Positions 11,295 to 22,640 of a stretch of 64,000 bases of DNA are shown one piece after another (position 1 is the stretch's first letter; each line of letters begins with the position of its first letter). Origin of the DNA: Branchiostoma floridae. Taxonomy: Eukaryota; Chordata; Leptocardii; Amphioxiformes; Branchiostomatidae. The DNA lies in the NCBI RefSeq assembly GCF_000003815.2, contig NC_049985.1, forward strand, positions 10,847,601 to 10,911,600. The letters are read 5' to 3'. Position numbers and translations under genes: made by a program. The notes beneath the pieces are model-generated. The model was not told the origin of the DNA. It did no database searches and saw nothing but the letters and a program-made list of their open reading frames with translations.

Positions 11295-12620
11295 ATGAGC
11301 GTCGCAGTGAAATATCTTGCCGCTCGCGCAGCGTCTTTTCACCTGTCGGGCATCAACCGACAGTCTGACAACGTCTCCTCGGCCGAGGACGCCAGCAGAC
11401 CCGAGGACGTGTTCCCGGTCGACTCGATGGTCTGTGGAGCCGTGCTCTCCCTCCTGGCTCTCTTCATGGTGGCCGTGAACGGACGAGTCATTCTGGCCTT
11501 TATTCTGGACAAGAAACTGTGGTATCCTAGTAACCTACTTGTACTAAACCTCTCCGTGTCGGACTTTTTGTTCGGTTTGATCTCTCTCCCGTTACTGACT
11601 GTGAACCAGGTGACGGGCCGGTGGGTCTTAGGCCAGACCGCCTGCTCTCTGTGGCAGTTCGTCACCTTGTGGATGAGATGTGAATCTGCCTTGACCGTGG
11701 CGCTGATCAGCTTCGACCGATACCTCATGGTGAAACGGGCGGCGGAGTACCGCAGGAAGACCCGCCGGACAGAGACGTTAGTCCTGGTAGTGGGCAGCTG
11801 GGTGCTGTCCTTGGTGCTGACGGGACCTGCCGTACTCGTGTGGGACGTCCTCATGGAAAACGGTGTTGTCTGGGAGGAGAGATGTCTGACAGACTTTGTG
11901 TTGGAGGCGCCGGCCTACAACATGTTTCTGCACACCCTGATGTTGGTGGGACCCAGCGCGATCATGACGTTCTGCTACCTACAAGTCGTGCGCGACCTCA
12001 AGAAGCGTGCCAAGCGCCGCGCTAAGAACAAGTCGCCGCTGCCGCACAGAGCCGGCCGGTTTGAAGACAAGGAAAAGGCAAAGGAGTCACCTGGGGACAA
12101 CAGTAGTGAAAAGTCTAAGTCACCTCCATCAACAGTGCGGTCTTGTCGCCAGGCAAAGATGGACGTATTGGTGACAATCGCGGAGACAAAAGATAAATGT
12201 CAGGGAGCCTACCCGGCCTTTGTCACGGCAAAGGCAATGGTCAGTAAGCACGGCGATTTGGAGTTCACAAAACCACAAGAGCCACATGCGGCTACCGTAG
12301 ACACTGAGAAGATATTTGCGGCTTCCTGGTTCCGAAAAAGAACTTTAACTAACGAGGACAAAGTATCTCGGACCGTAGGACTTCTGGTACTTGTGTATAT
12401 CATTACTTGTGCACCCCTAAACATAGCGACTGTTGTAAAGGGAATTTTCCCCGATGTCGTCAGCTCTTTATTGTACAAAATCCTTTTTGTTGTCATGGCG
12501 ATCAGCGGGGCAGCCAATCCAGTGGCCTATTCTTATCGTATTCCACCAATCAGAGAACATCTTTTGAGTGTTCCTTGTAGAAGAGTTCCAGCAAAAAATA
12601 GTGGTAAAACCTTCGTCTAA
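11295..12620 (+). CDS. class A GPCR, histamine H3/muscarinic-like orphan, copy 1
   Basis: A single-exon 441-residue seven-helix receptor. Visible landmarks, numbered from this start: NVS glycosylation site at 26, N62 in TM1, D90 in TM2, disulfide pair C117 and C197, DRY at 141-143, W169 in TM4, P220 and Y228 in TM5, a Lys/Ser-rich third intracellular loop of about 120 residues, E354 before TM6, P374 in TM6 and NPVAY at 408-412. The FDRY, SWVLSLVLTGPA and RAAEY stretches are closest to histamine H3 and muscarinic receptors, which suggests G-protein coupling at the plasma membrane. However, the amine-binding Asp 3.32 is Thr124 and the toggle Trp 6.48 is Cys372, so a classical amine ligand is doubtful. 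I chose the ATG at 11295, not the in-frame one at 11163, because it is the start shared with copy 2. Confidence 0.93.
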   Translation: MSVAVKYLAARAASFHLSGINRQSDNVSSAEDASRPEDVFPVDSMVCGAVLSLLALFMVAVNGRVILAFILDKKLWYPSNLLVLNLSVSDFLFGLISLPLLTVNQVTGRWVLGQTACSLWQFVTLWMRCESALTVALISFDRYLMVKRAAEYRRKTRRTETLVLVVGSWVLSLVLTGPAVLVWDVLMENGVVWEERCLTDFVLEAPAYNMFLHTLMLVGPSAIMTFCYLQVVRDLKKRAKRRAKNKSPLPHRAGRFEDKEKAKESPGDNSSEKSKSPPSTVRSCRQAKMDVLVTIAETKDKCQGAYPAFVTAKAMVSKHGDLEFTKPQEPHAATVDTEKIFAASWFRKRTLTNEDKVSRTVGLLVLVYIITCAPLNIATVVKGIFPDVVSSLLYKILFVVMAISGAANPVAYSYRIPPIREHLLSVPCRRVPAKNSGKTFV

Positions 12621-12791
12621 GAGTGATGTGGTCTTGTCAAAAACAACAACAACAAACAAGCAAACAAAACTGGCTCTGTGGTGTAAGTATTGTTTTAAAT
12701 TTTGTAATGATTACAACACGAGAAAATGTTACATCTATAATGTTGAATGCATTTTTCATTTTTATACTTGTATTATTACATGAAGAAAAAT

Positions 12792-12797
12792 AATAAA
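12792..12797 (+). promoter_or_regulatory. candidate poly(A) signal for GPCR copy 1
   Basis: AATAAA lies 172 bp after the stop codon at 12620, the first canonical signal downstream. Confidence 0.55.
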
Positions 12798-13102
12798 TGT
12801 ACAAGACATAACTGCAAGGATATGATTCGTTTTTGAATGTGTTTATGATGTGAGAGATTGGCTACAGTTCAGTAGGGAATCCATAGTGGCTAAGTGGTTT
12901 CCACAACGTTAGCAAAATTAAACAAAGGATTATGATGGACTGCAGCGTTAGTGCAGGCCCCATCCTTTGGCCAACAGGCATATTCTAGTATACAATGCGC
13001 CTTGTTGGTCCATTAGGAAACGGTTTCACAAACTGAAACCGCTAGGCGTCGCTTCATAACAAGTTTATTCATAAATGATCGACAGTCTGCCTATTTAACT
13101 TC

Positions 13103-13315
13103 TGTATATCTATCTATCTATCTATCTACCTATTTGAAATCAACCTATTTGTCTATCTATCTAATGATCTATCTATCTATCTAACTATCTATCTATCCAT
13201 CTACCTATTTGTCTATCCATCTATCTATCTATTAATTCATTTATCTATCTATCAATTCATTCACTTATCAATCTATCTATCTGTCTATCTATCTATCTAT
13301 CTATCTATCTATATT
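13103..13315. repeat. CTAT/GATA tetranucleotide microsatellite
   Basis: An interrupted (TATC)n tract with occasional TATT, TCAT and AACC variants, ending in a purer run near 13285-13312. It lies in the spacer between the two convergent GPCR genes. Confidence 0.97.
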
Positions 13316-14680
13316 CATAAATCTCTCTCGCTGTAGTAATGCCGTGAGTCCTAACACCGTGTGTTATACACTGTGTGCACTATGTCCATGATACAAACAA
13401 ATTACCATAGAGAGCACTATACCAAATATATCCACTATACCAACAAAAACCTAGTAGGCTAGTACTATAGAAACGTCATTTGACGTTTAACAATAAGAAT
13501 TGCACAGCACGTCTCCCACATGCCGAAGAAAACACATGGGATAACACGACGTCAGCAAAAAACAGACGAGCACGAAACGAGCTCACGTACACGTGCGGGC
13601 AATTTGTTCAAAGGCTGTGGTAGGACCACCTGGTCGCCCCCGGTCCTCACAGAAAACGTGTCTGTATTCCCTAGCCTATTCTCTCTCATCACGGGCCAGT
13701 TCAACACAACAAGAATGCTAACGATCTGTTCGGTGATTAGCCAGTCAAGGTGCGCCAACGGACTGCTCAGAGTAGCACTTAGAATCCGCGGGTAATGAGC
13801 CCATGCGGTTTACAAACGTACGCGTCTGTTGACTTCAGATAACAGCCCCAGGCTTAGTGTAGAGTAAACTCTAGCTTAGAAACGTATTAGGAATGCTTGA
13901 AGGCTCAAAGAAAAACCGTAACCACTGTCGGGTACATAAGACCAAAAGCTGTATGTAGGATAAATACTACTTGACGAACTCAGAAAGGTGACAAAATGAC
14001 ATTGACCGCTTCTGTACGGCTCCAAGTATTATACATGAACTTGAGTGGAACTAATGACGCGTCTTTTCAACACAAACCCATTAGTCACAAGCCTGACTAA
14101 AAGCGCGCTCCTAGCGGCCGGCCCTACAGTTGCCGCCTCCTAAAAGAGGGGTCATTAACCCCAACCAGCAAGACATTGTGTAAACACAGGCTACATTAGT
14201 CACGATTCAATGAAGATACGCTGACTGCACTTCCCTTTCCTATCAGAACTTGTAAACAACACAGAGTTACGTCACGGCGTGTTTCCATCTCGTGGACGGT
14301 AGTTGCCATTTGAAACGGTCGATGCCATATCGCTGACCAGTCGCTTTGCGGTCCTTAACTATAGGAATCCCGCAGAGGAATAAAGGTGTTGCACATATGT
14401 TAAAAAGATGTCCAATATGTAATGGATAGATACCTGTTGAAGCTCTCTAAGACACTTTATTCTAGACACCAGATCGTACTGATTTATATGGATTGTACTA
14501 TCTTTCGCGGCATCTTTAAACAGCCGTGTTCAAAGATGGTAAATTGTTGACGAGAAACCAAATTTGTGCTTTTGACGATGTGTTATGTTGACGCTCAGAT
14601 TGATGTGTGTAACTATTTATACTAAAACTACCAGAAGGATCGACAATGTAAATGGAATGAGCAAACACAAGCAATGAATC
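13316..14680. other. spacer between the convergent GPCR genes
   Basis: No coding feature is supported. The short frame at 13520-13795 has no protein-like signature. Unlike the coding cores, this spacer shows no obvious palindromic counterpart between its two halves. Confidence 0.5.
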
Positions 14681-14688
14681 TTTATCCA

Positions 14689-14694
14689 TTTATT
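14689..14694 (-). promoter_or_regulatory. candidate poly(A) signal for GPCR copy 2
   Basis: TTTATT on the plus strand reads AATAAA on the minus strand, about 180 bp past the minus-strand stop codon, a similar distance to that seen in copy 1. Confidence 0.45.
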
Positions 14695-14871
14695 CTGCTT
14701 CATACCATGTGTCATCATTATTGTTTGTTTCCAAAACAATCATTTTAAACAACACTAGTAGGAGATGCGATCACTATCGAAGCAACATAATTTAGAACAC
14801 ATTCTGTGATGTTTACATGACAAAGCAAATGTATGCGATAGTCAATTACTCACATTTCAAAGGTCATCCTA

Positions 14872-16176
14872 CTATTTTATGGGGTCTCTACAAGGCACAC
14901 TCGAAAGATGTTTTTTGATTGGTGGGATACGAAAAGCGTAGGCCACCGGATTGGCTGCCCCGCTGATCGCCATGACAACAAAAAGAATTTTGTACAATAA
15001 AGAGCTGACGACATCGGGGAAAATTCCCTTTACAACAGTCGCTATGTTGAAGGGTGCACAAGTAATGATGTACACAAGTACCAGAAGTCCTACTGTCCTG
15101 GATACTTTAAACTCCATACTTAGAGTTCTTTTCCGAAATACGGGGCCTGCAAAGTTTCTCACTGTGTCCACATTCGACTTTTGTGTCCTCACCTGTTTTA
15201 CTGTAGATTTCGGAGAGCTTTGATTACATAAGATGGTATTTGCGACGGCAAAGGCCGGGTAGGCTCCCTGACATTTATCTTTTGTCTCCGCGATTGTCAC
15301 CAATACGTCCATCTTTGCCTGGCGACAAGACCGCACTGTTGATGGCGGTGACTTAGACTTTTCACTACTGTTGTCTTCAGGTGACTCCTTTGCCTTTTCC
15401 TTGTTCTCGAACCGGCCGGCTCCGTGCGGCAGCGGCGACTTGTTCTTAGCGCGCCGCTTGGCACGCTTCTTGAGGTCACGCACGACTTGTAGGTAGCAGA
15501 ACGTCATGATCGCGCTGGGTCCCACCAACATCAGGGTGTGTAGAAACATGTTGTAGGCCGGCGCCTCCAACACAAAGTCTGTCAGACATCTCTCCTCCCA
15601 GACAACACCGTTTACCATGAGGACGTCCCACACGAGTACGGCAGGTCCCGTCAGCACCAAGGACAGCACCCAGCTGCCCACTACCAGGACTAACGTCTCT
15701 GTCCGGCGGGTCTTCCTGCGGTACTCCGCCGCCCGCTTCACCATGAGGTATCGGTCGAAGCTGATCAGCGCCACGGTCAAGGCAGATTCACATCTCATCC
15801 ACAAGGTGACGAACTGCCACAGAGAGCAGGCGGTCTGGCCTAAGACCCACCGGCCCGTCACCTGGTTCACAGTCAGTAACGGGAGAGAGATCAAACCGAA
15901 CAAAAAGTCCGACACGGAGAGGTTCAGTACAAGTAGGTTACTAGGATACCACAGTTTCTTGTCCAGAATAAAGGCCAGAATAACTCGTCCGTTCACGGCC
16001 ACCATGAAGAGAGCCAGGATCGAGAGCACAGCTCCACAGACCATCGAGTCGACCGGGAACACGTCCTCGGGTCTGCTGGCGTCCTCGGCCGAGGAGACGT
16101 TGTCCGACTGTCCGCTGAGACCTGGCAGTTGGAAAGATGCCCCACGGGCGGCAACATATTTCATTGAGACGCTCAT
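14872..16176 (-). CDS. class A GPCR, histamine H3/muscarinic-like orphan, copy 2
   Basis: A single-exon 434-residue paralogue of the gene at 11295-12620 on the opposite strand, tail to tail with it. All class A landmarks are kept: NVS site, D in TM2, Cys pair, FDRY, TM5 Pro, Glu before TM6 and NPVAY. The same unusual substitutions are present: Thr at 3.32 and Cys at 6.48. From TM1 to the middle of the third intracellular loop it differs from copy 1 at only about five residues. The first ~25 residues, a ~50-residue piece of the third loop and the C-terminal tail are clearly diverged, and the tail ends in PCRDPIK without the copy-1 extension. The start is the ATG preceding SVSMKY, aligned with copy 1; upstream in the same frame a stop is met. 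The ligand is unknown. Confidence 0.92.
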   Translation of the reverse strand: MSVSMKYVAARGASFQLPGLSGQSDNVSSAEDASRPEDVFPVDSMVCGAVLSILALFMVAVNGRVILAFILDKKLWYPSNLLVLNLSVSDFLFGLISLPLLTVNQVTGRWVLGQTACSLWQFVTLWMRCESALTVALISFDRYLMVKRAAEYRRKTRRTETLVLVVGSWVLSLVLTGPAVLVWDVLMVNGVVWEERCLTDFVLEAPAYNMFLHTLMLVGPSAIMTFCYLQVVRDLKKRAKRRAKNKSPLPHGAGRFENKEKAKESPEDNSSEKSKSPPSTVRSCRQAKMDVLVTIAETKDKCQGAYPAFAVANTILCNQSSPKSTVKQVRTQKSNVDTVRNFAGPVFRKRTLSMEFKVSRTVGLLVLVYIITCAPFNIATVVKGIFPDVVSSLLYKILFVVMAISGAANPVAYAFRIPPIKKHLSSVPCRDPIK

Positions 16177-16370
16177 CCTTCTTGCACAGAGCTATAGAAA
16201 ATGTGGCCTTCAAGTCTTTCACAGTGATTCCCTTATGAAATAACTAGAGAGCAAGTATATTAAGTAGGAAAAAGCTCGTGCATAATGATCGCGGTTACCT
16301 GGGAGACGGCGCATTTTTTATGAGAAAAGCACACTCCATACCGCGTGCCTGAAGTGGAATATCATTGACT
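16177..16370 (-). promoter_or_regulatory. 5' flank and leader of GPCR copy 2
   Basis: The complement of this stretch aligns with 11110-11294, sharing ATGCGCCGTCTCC, TTATGCACGAGC, GGCCACATTT and a degraded AGGCACGC segment. It marks the outer limit at which I can see homology between the two inverted copies. Confidence 0.55.
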
Positions 16371-17689
16371 TATTGCAAAAGTCTGTAGAAGCCCACCTAA
16401 TCTGGGTCCATTATCAAATAACCCATGCCGCGTGGGCTAGAAGTGTGGCTTAGTTGTTTCTTGGCAGTCCTTTTTAAAGTGTTTAAGTTATCCCCACTGT
16501 TCCCTAATGTGGATAGAACACTGAAAGAAAAGTGCAATTTCATTAGTAAAATGAGATACAAATATAAATGGCATCTATACTTCGGCCATAGTAAGGCCTA
16601 GAAAAATATTGTGTTTCCGAATACGGCACTGAAAAATTACAATAAGGTAGGCGGGGATGCTACTTTGGTTTCCTTTTAATCTTAGATTTAGGCCTCAGTG
16701 ATCCAACAAATAATGTTAAACAATGTAAAAAAAATGAAGTGAATCAGGTCAGTATTTTCAACATCACATGCTAATTACAGACATACACATACATGTGTAA
16801 GCACAATTTTCTATTTCAACAAAAATAAGGAGCACATGTTGGGAAGCGATTCTATACAATCTTCACGACTAAGATGGCAGATTGAAAATTCTATTCACTT
16901 GCCAGCGTCAGCCGTCGATCAAAAGTAGGTAGTGACGGCAGTTTTTTTGTTAGTCGCATAACCAGAAACACATTTTTTTCTCGTGTCTTAGACATCGAAG
17001 TACTAAGATTTTCCAAATAGCAGTTACTCGAGCAAATTAAGTATGATTTTGAAAAGCATATCCAGTTGCTTGAGTAACTCCTTTTTGGCTTATTTGGCAC
17101 CATATTTGACTAGGAATGAAAACAAAAATCAGACACGTTTGTTGGAACATGCAACAAATGGGGATGAAGGGATGAACAACAATGATGAGAAGCCGAAAGT
17201 AAAGACATTGACACTAAATCACCACCTTGCATGATATACCACAGATATAAGATCAAAGAGTACATGCATGTTCCTAACATCACTTATAATGCATAAAAGC
17301 TTCTAGACCTTTCTGCACGTACAGCTTTAGTCTATTCTGACAAGCAAGAAGCTTTTAAAACCAGTCTGATCTGTTGGCTGTCATATAATACATGTTTCTG
17401 CTACATTGCCATTATCGTGTCTGAGCCAAGTCACACATCTGGGCACCTGCAGCTGTATAACCTATAGCAGCTTTCTCAGAAATAATGACAACAGTTCGTA
17501 GAGCGGGATACTTTCTCTTCAAGCACTTAGACTTGGATGTATGGTCAAGAACAGTGCCAAATAGGTGTTAGGTGATGGAGACGGAGTGTCTTGTGACTAC
17601 ATTAGCGTAAAGAACGCTGAGAAACCGGGTAGTGGTTGAAATAATTTAATTGCAGTTTTCGTCATTGAAAAACTTTACTCTGTAGGCAT
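16371..17689. other. non-coding; contains a copy of a short palindromic element
   Basis: No gene is supported. At about 17015-17110 lies a fragment with ATCCAGTTGCTTGAGTAACT preceded by an inverted partner (GCAGTTACTCGAGCAAATTA), related to the retroposon-like insertions at 47011-47134 and 54680-54846. Confidence 0.5.
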
Positions 17690-20290
17690 GTCCACTGTTT
17701 CAAAGTACAATTTACTTGAGCGACTGGTTTGGGCTTAGCTACTTTGTAATTGATATGAAACCATATTCCCACTCCACAATATTAAAATACACCAACTTAA
17801 ACAAGCGATGTGTCACAAGGCTTCCATTTTAACCGACCTGTTTTCACTCTGCTAAATTAAAACGAGACTGATAGATAAAACACAATCAGTGGGATTTCCA
17901 AAGCTATTTAATTGTTACAGAATACCGAAAACAACCGAAGGTTTGAATCACCTCTAAACGTTTTGTCAATAGCCCCTCTATAAAACCAGCCATGTCTAGC
18001 ATTCTACTGTCTGCCATTGTGACATATCATCTGTCTTGTACCTATAAAGCATCAACAAGAAAACTATTCAATGATAGCACTTAGTTTGAACCTAAACAAC
18101 GCCCAACGTTAGATTTCAGCTTGGGGCTAAATATTATTGAATCATTTTGTTGTTACGGTGAAACGAAGAGTTTCTTGTATTTGGCCGATGGAAATGATTC
18201 CATAAACACACACTTCTCGGCAGTGTAGCGTCAGTAGGGCACGTCTGGGTTAAGTAAAGGTAACTCTTTACACAGTGTATATACGTCACCTGTTTTGCAA
18301 CGATGGTAATCATGTAGCGCTCACGTGAAGACATCGTGATTAATTTTGCTTGTCGAATGGCTATGAAAATAGAAAGGTCCCAATAACAAACTCGTGCAGC
18401 GAGCGGAAGGCCAGGTAACGTTATATTTGCTGAGTTATATTTTCAACGCTGACGTGACATACACTGTATATTCATGAAAATGTGTTTGCGTTGCACTACA
18501 TGGAAATGTGTCGCAGAAAACTTAGAAGTCTACAGAAAGTGTATAGTTTGCCCAAACTTTAGATAAATGTCCCCTTCTGCCTATCATGTCAAAACGAGCG
18601 CTAGCCTTCGTGAACTTAAGTTTGACCTCTACTTCCTGTCAGTGTTACCATTTTCCCATTCACGTCCTATCCTCTGCATTATTCGAATAACTACGGATAG
18701 ACGAACACACAGATATAATGGCTACGGTTACATTTATGAAGGTTAGACATCCAGGTAAACAATATTCAAATGCAATTTAATCTCTACAACTGGATACAAA
18801 GCGGAGATTTACAATGTACTTCTGGACGTTTCCACTGACATCCATCACTCTTCTTCAGCTTCACTAAAATGAAGTTAGAGAACAATTCAATGCTATAAAA
18901 AAAAACTGGTTGAACATTTCAATTCACTGCATTTGATTTCGCGTCAGCGGGAAGATGGAGTGTTCGCGGTCGTTTTGAGTTCGCGGTAGCGCATCCCGCG
19001 AGCTTAAATGAATTTATCGTACTGTACTGTAGCCACACACTGTAATAGAAAACCCGGAGACTCTATGAACCGCCAGTCGGCAAGGGTGTTACAAGCGGAC
19101 AGAACATTCCACTTCTGACCTTGACAGTGCTAGGGTGATCAACAGTCACTTGTCCAGCCCTCTAGATACTTATAACAGTACTGCATTTCTATCATGGTGT
19201 TGTACAGTACACAGCATGGAGAAATGTGTGTCTTGTAAGGATTCAAGTGTATTTATCGTAGCAAGTACCTCAAATATTTCATCATTACAAGTTACAACAC
19301 TGTTACAATGTATAGTACATACATGAACCAAGAAAGGGAAGCCAAAGGCGGCGCAAGTAGAAAACAGATGGAAAATGCTCGCGGTGGTTTTGAGTTCGCG
19401 GCAAAGCGGCCACCGTAAAAACCGCAAACATAACACCACCACGAAAGTTTCTTCATTTACAATAACATCTAAGGATCGTATGCGAATGTCACTGAAATAT
19501 AAACCATGTTTTCATGGTAAGATAATACCAGAGAAAAAGTTGCTAATAATGGCTGTTTCTTTGCATTATTAAACACACATACAGACCATCGAAAACAAAG
19601 CCCTTACACGGAGGTAAAAAACAACTCTACTGCCACCTATGAGCTTCCAACACGCACACAGTCTGAAGCACATGTACCAATGTACGCTTGTCTGCAAAAA
19701 TAATGACCCTGATGTCGTTGGCTGACTCATTTACCAGAGACTCTAATATCAAGTATCGCACTCAACATACATAGCTATAGGCAGCTGCGCACATCATCTT
19801 TAATAGAGGCCTCTTCAACCAATTTTAATCACTTGCTCTAGATACTGAATGACCTGTGAGAGTTAACGTTATATATACTTGAACATATGCGTGCTTCGCA
19901 GCTATAGACGCGCGTGATCAACCATTCAAAAGATAAATGGTATCTCTAATTAAGGAAAAGTGGACTTGGACAACTTTGTTGACACAGAGATGTGGTGATT
20001 AGGGTTTGAAGACTCTGAGTGAATTCATGTGAAGGGTTAACGATGACACATATGTTATCACATGTCGAGACACGTTCACTCAAGCACCTCCAGCACATGT
20101 CAAGCGCGTGGGAAGGTTACTTTAAGTCCTGCTCTGAAGTCATGTCTTTATACAGCGAGAAGCACGTAAAGATTCTGAGAACAACCGGGATCACGTGAAG
20201 ATATCAGTGTCACCTGGGCTACTGCACCACACTACCTAGAACGTGGCCTGTCGCTATTGATGGAGTATTAAGCGCGTGCGAAGGGTTCTT
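17690..20290. repeat. higher-order tandem repeat unit 1 (A1-B1)
   Basis: The A block (about 17690-19830) aligns with 20300-22000 at an offset of about 2,700 bp: shared words include CAACAAGAAAACTATTCAATG, TAGTTTGCCCAAACTTT and GGGCACGTCTGGGTTAAGT. The B block (about 19960-20290) starts AAGGAAAAGTGGACTTGGACA and includes a CACGTG / CACCTG pair at 20192-20216. The A block carries an extra ~540-bp insertion at 18928-19466. No gene is visible. Confidence 0.85.
18928..19466. mobile_element. insertion absent from the tandem copy
   Basis: Comparing this A block with its duplicate shows an empty site near 21656-21660 (TTCAATTCAC followed by TCCTAAGGA) where this copy has about 540 extra bases. The insert holds two direct copies of a word like CGCGGTNGTTTTGAGTTCGCGG (near 18967 and 19381) and has TGNATTTGA-like ends. 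The family is unknown to me. Confidence 0.6.
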
Positions 20291-22640
20291 TACGCTATAT
20301 GCACTTCCACAGTTTCAAAATATATCTTACTCAAGGGCGATTGGTCTGGGCTGCGCTATTTATGAACCAGTATTTTCTATCCCACAAATTAAAATTCACA
20401 CAAACAGACTTAAGATGTCAATTCACTAACTCCTAAGGATCGTATGGAAATAAATCATGTTTGCATAGTTCCCTACTTACAATTCACAGAAGCAGGCTTA
20501 TCACAAGGTTTTGATTTTAACCGACCGAGTTTAGATCTGATAAATTAAGATAAGACTGGTAGATATAAACACGACAGGTAGAATTTCTAAAGCTATGCAA
20601 ATGTTACAGAATACCAAAAAGCAACCGAAGGTTTGGATCACCTTTGAAGGTTTTGTCAATAGCCTTTCTGTAAAATCAGCCATATCTAGAGCTCTACTGT
20701 CTGACGTTGTAATAGATCATCTATCTTGTACATATAAAACATCAACAAGAAAACTATTCAATGATAGCAGTTAATTTTGAACCTTGACAACATGCAAACA
20801 TATTACGTTAGATATACGACTATGGGCTAAATATTATTGAATAATTTTGCTGTTACGGTGAAATGAAGAGTTTCCTGTATTTTACAGATGGAAATGATTC
20901 CATAAACACACACTTCTCGCTAGTACAGCAACAGTAGGGCACGTCTGGGTTAAGTAAAGGTAACTATTCAGAAAGTGTTTATACGTCATCTGTTTTGACA
21001 GGATGGTGATCATGTGGCGATCACGTGAAGACATCGTGATTGACTTTGCTTTTCAAATGGGTATGGAAATGTCCCAATAACAAACTCGTGCTGCGAGCGG
21101 AAGGTCAGGTATATTTGCTGAGCTATATTTGCAACGCTGAGATACTGTGTATATTCATGAAAAAGTGTTAGCGCTACAATACTGTTGGAATTATGTTGCA
21201 GGAAACTACTAAATAGAAATCGAAAGGGTCGAAAGTATATAGTTTGCCCAAACTTTACTAGGTCAATGTTCCCTATGTATACTGCCTATTATGTGGAAAC
21301 GAGCACTAGCTTTAGTGGACCATGAACTTAAGTTTGACCTATACGTCCTGTCAGTGTTATCATTTTCCACTTCAATCCTTGTCACTCGAATACAATATTC
21401 AAATAACGACGGACAGACGAGCAAACATGTAATGGCTATGTTTATGAAGATTAGACTTCCAGGTTAACAATATTCAAATACAATTCAATCTCAAATAAAA
21501 AATTCAACTGGATAAAAACGGAGGTTTACAATGTACTTCCGGACGTTTCAAGTGACATCCATCACTCTTCTTCAGCGTCACTAGAATGAACTGGCAGAAC
21601 AATTCAATACAAGTACAGCTAACTGGAAAAAAAAACTGGTTGAACATGTCAATTCACCAAGTCCTAAGGACCGTTTACAAATGTCACTCAAATGTAAATC
21701 GTGTTTGCATAGTTCCCTATGGTAACACAATTTCATAGGAAAAGTTATTGATAATTGCTATTTTTTCACATTATTTAACATACATACAGACCACCGAAAA
21801 CAAAGCCATTGAACAAGGAGGTAAAAAAGTACAATCGACTGCCTTCACCTCACTGATGGGCTCCAACTACGCACACAGTCTGAAGCACATGTACCAATGT
21901 ACGCTTGTCTGCAAAAATAGTGACCTTCATGTCGTTGACTGACTCATTTACCAGAGACACCATCGTCAAGTGTCGCACTTGACATGCATAGATATAGGTA
22001 GCTGTGGTGCTTAATCTTTAATAGATGCCTCTTTAATCAATTTCAATCACTTAAAATGAATGAACTATTTAAGTATGATGGCTATATGTACTTGAACAAC
22101 TCTTCAGAAGATACATTGTGCCTGCGTAGTTAAGGAAAAGTGGACTTGGACAACTCTGTTGATACAGAGATGTGGTGATTTATGAGGCTTTTAAGTCTCG
22201 ATGAATTGGTATGAAGGGTTAACGTTGACCCATATACATGGACGTTATCACATGTGAAGACATGAGTGTTAACTCAGGATCGATCCTCCACCACACGTAA
22301 GGCGCGTGGGGCTGAGGTCACAGGAGGTCCTGCTCTGAAGTCATGTCGTTTGTACAGCGAGAAGTACGTAAAGTTTCTGAGAACAACTGGGATCACTTTG
22401 AAGGATAAACTCATATGTCCCCACACGTGAAGATATCAGTGTCACATGGGCTCCTGCGTCACACAACCTATAGCCTTGGAGGCCAAGCGCGTGCGAAGGA
22501 CATTTGAAACCATGCTGTGAAGTAATCGTGTTTGAATAGCGAGGAACTTCAGGTTCCTTCAACTGGGATGACTTTGCGGGTAAACACACGTGGAGGATAT
22601 AGGTGTCACCTGAGCTAAACACTGTTACGTGGCGCGTGCG
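20291..22640. repeat. higher-order tandem repeat unit 2 (A2-B2)
   Basis: The second A block (20300-22000) is followed by B modules (22120-22640) that begin AAGGAAAAGTGGACTTGGACA. Two B submodules each contain a CACGTG site (22424, 22587), an AACTGGGAT-ACTTTG word and a GCGCGTG word. The unit is shorter than unit 1 because it lacks the 540-bp insertion. Confidence 0.85.

Noticed and set aside
13103-13315. CRISPR-like array
   Set aside because: The repeats are a 4-bp microsatellite without spacers, and the genome is eukaryotic.
15617-16243. 208-codon frame antisense to GPCR copy 2, and its 171-codon counterpart at 11339-11854 antisense to copy 1
   Set aside because: Both are mirror frames of the GPCR core. 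They occur in both copies only because the DNA is nearly identical, and the protein is Ser/Thr/Arg-rich without domains.
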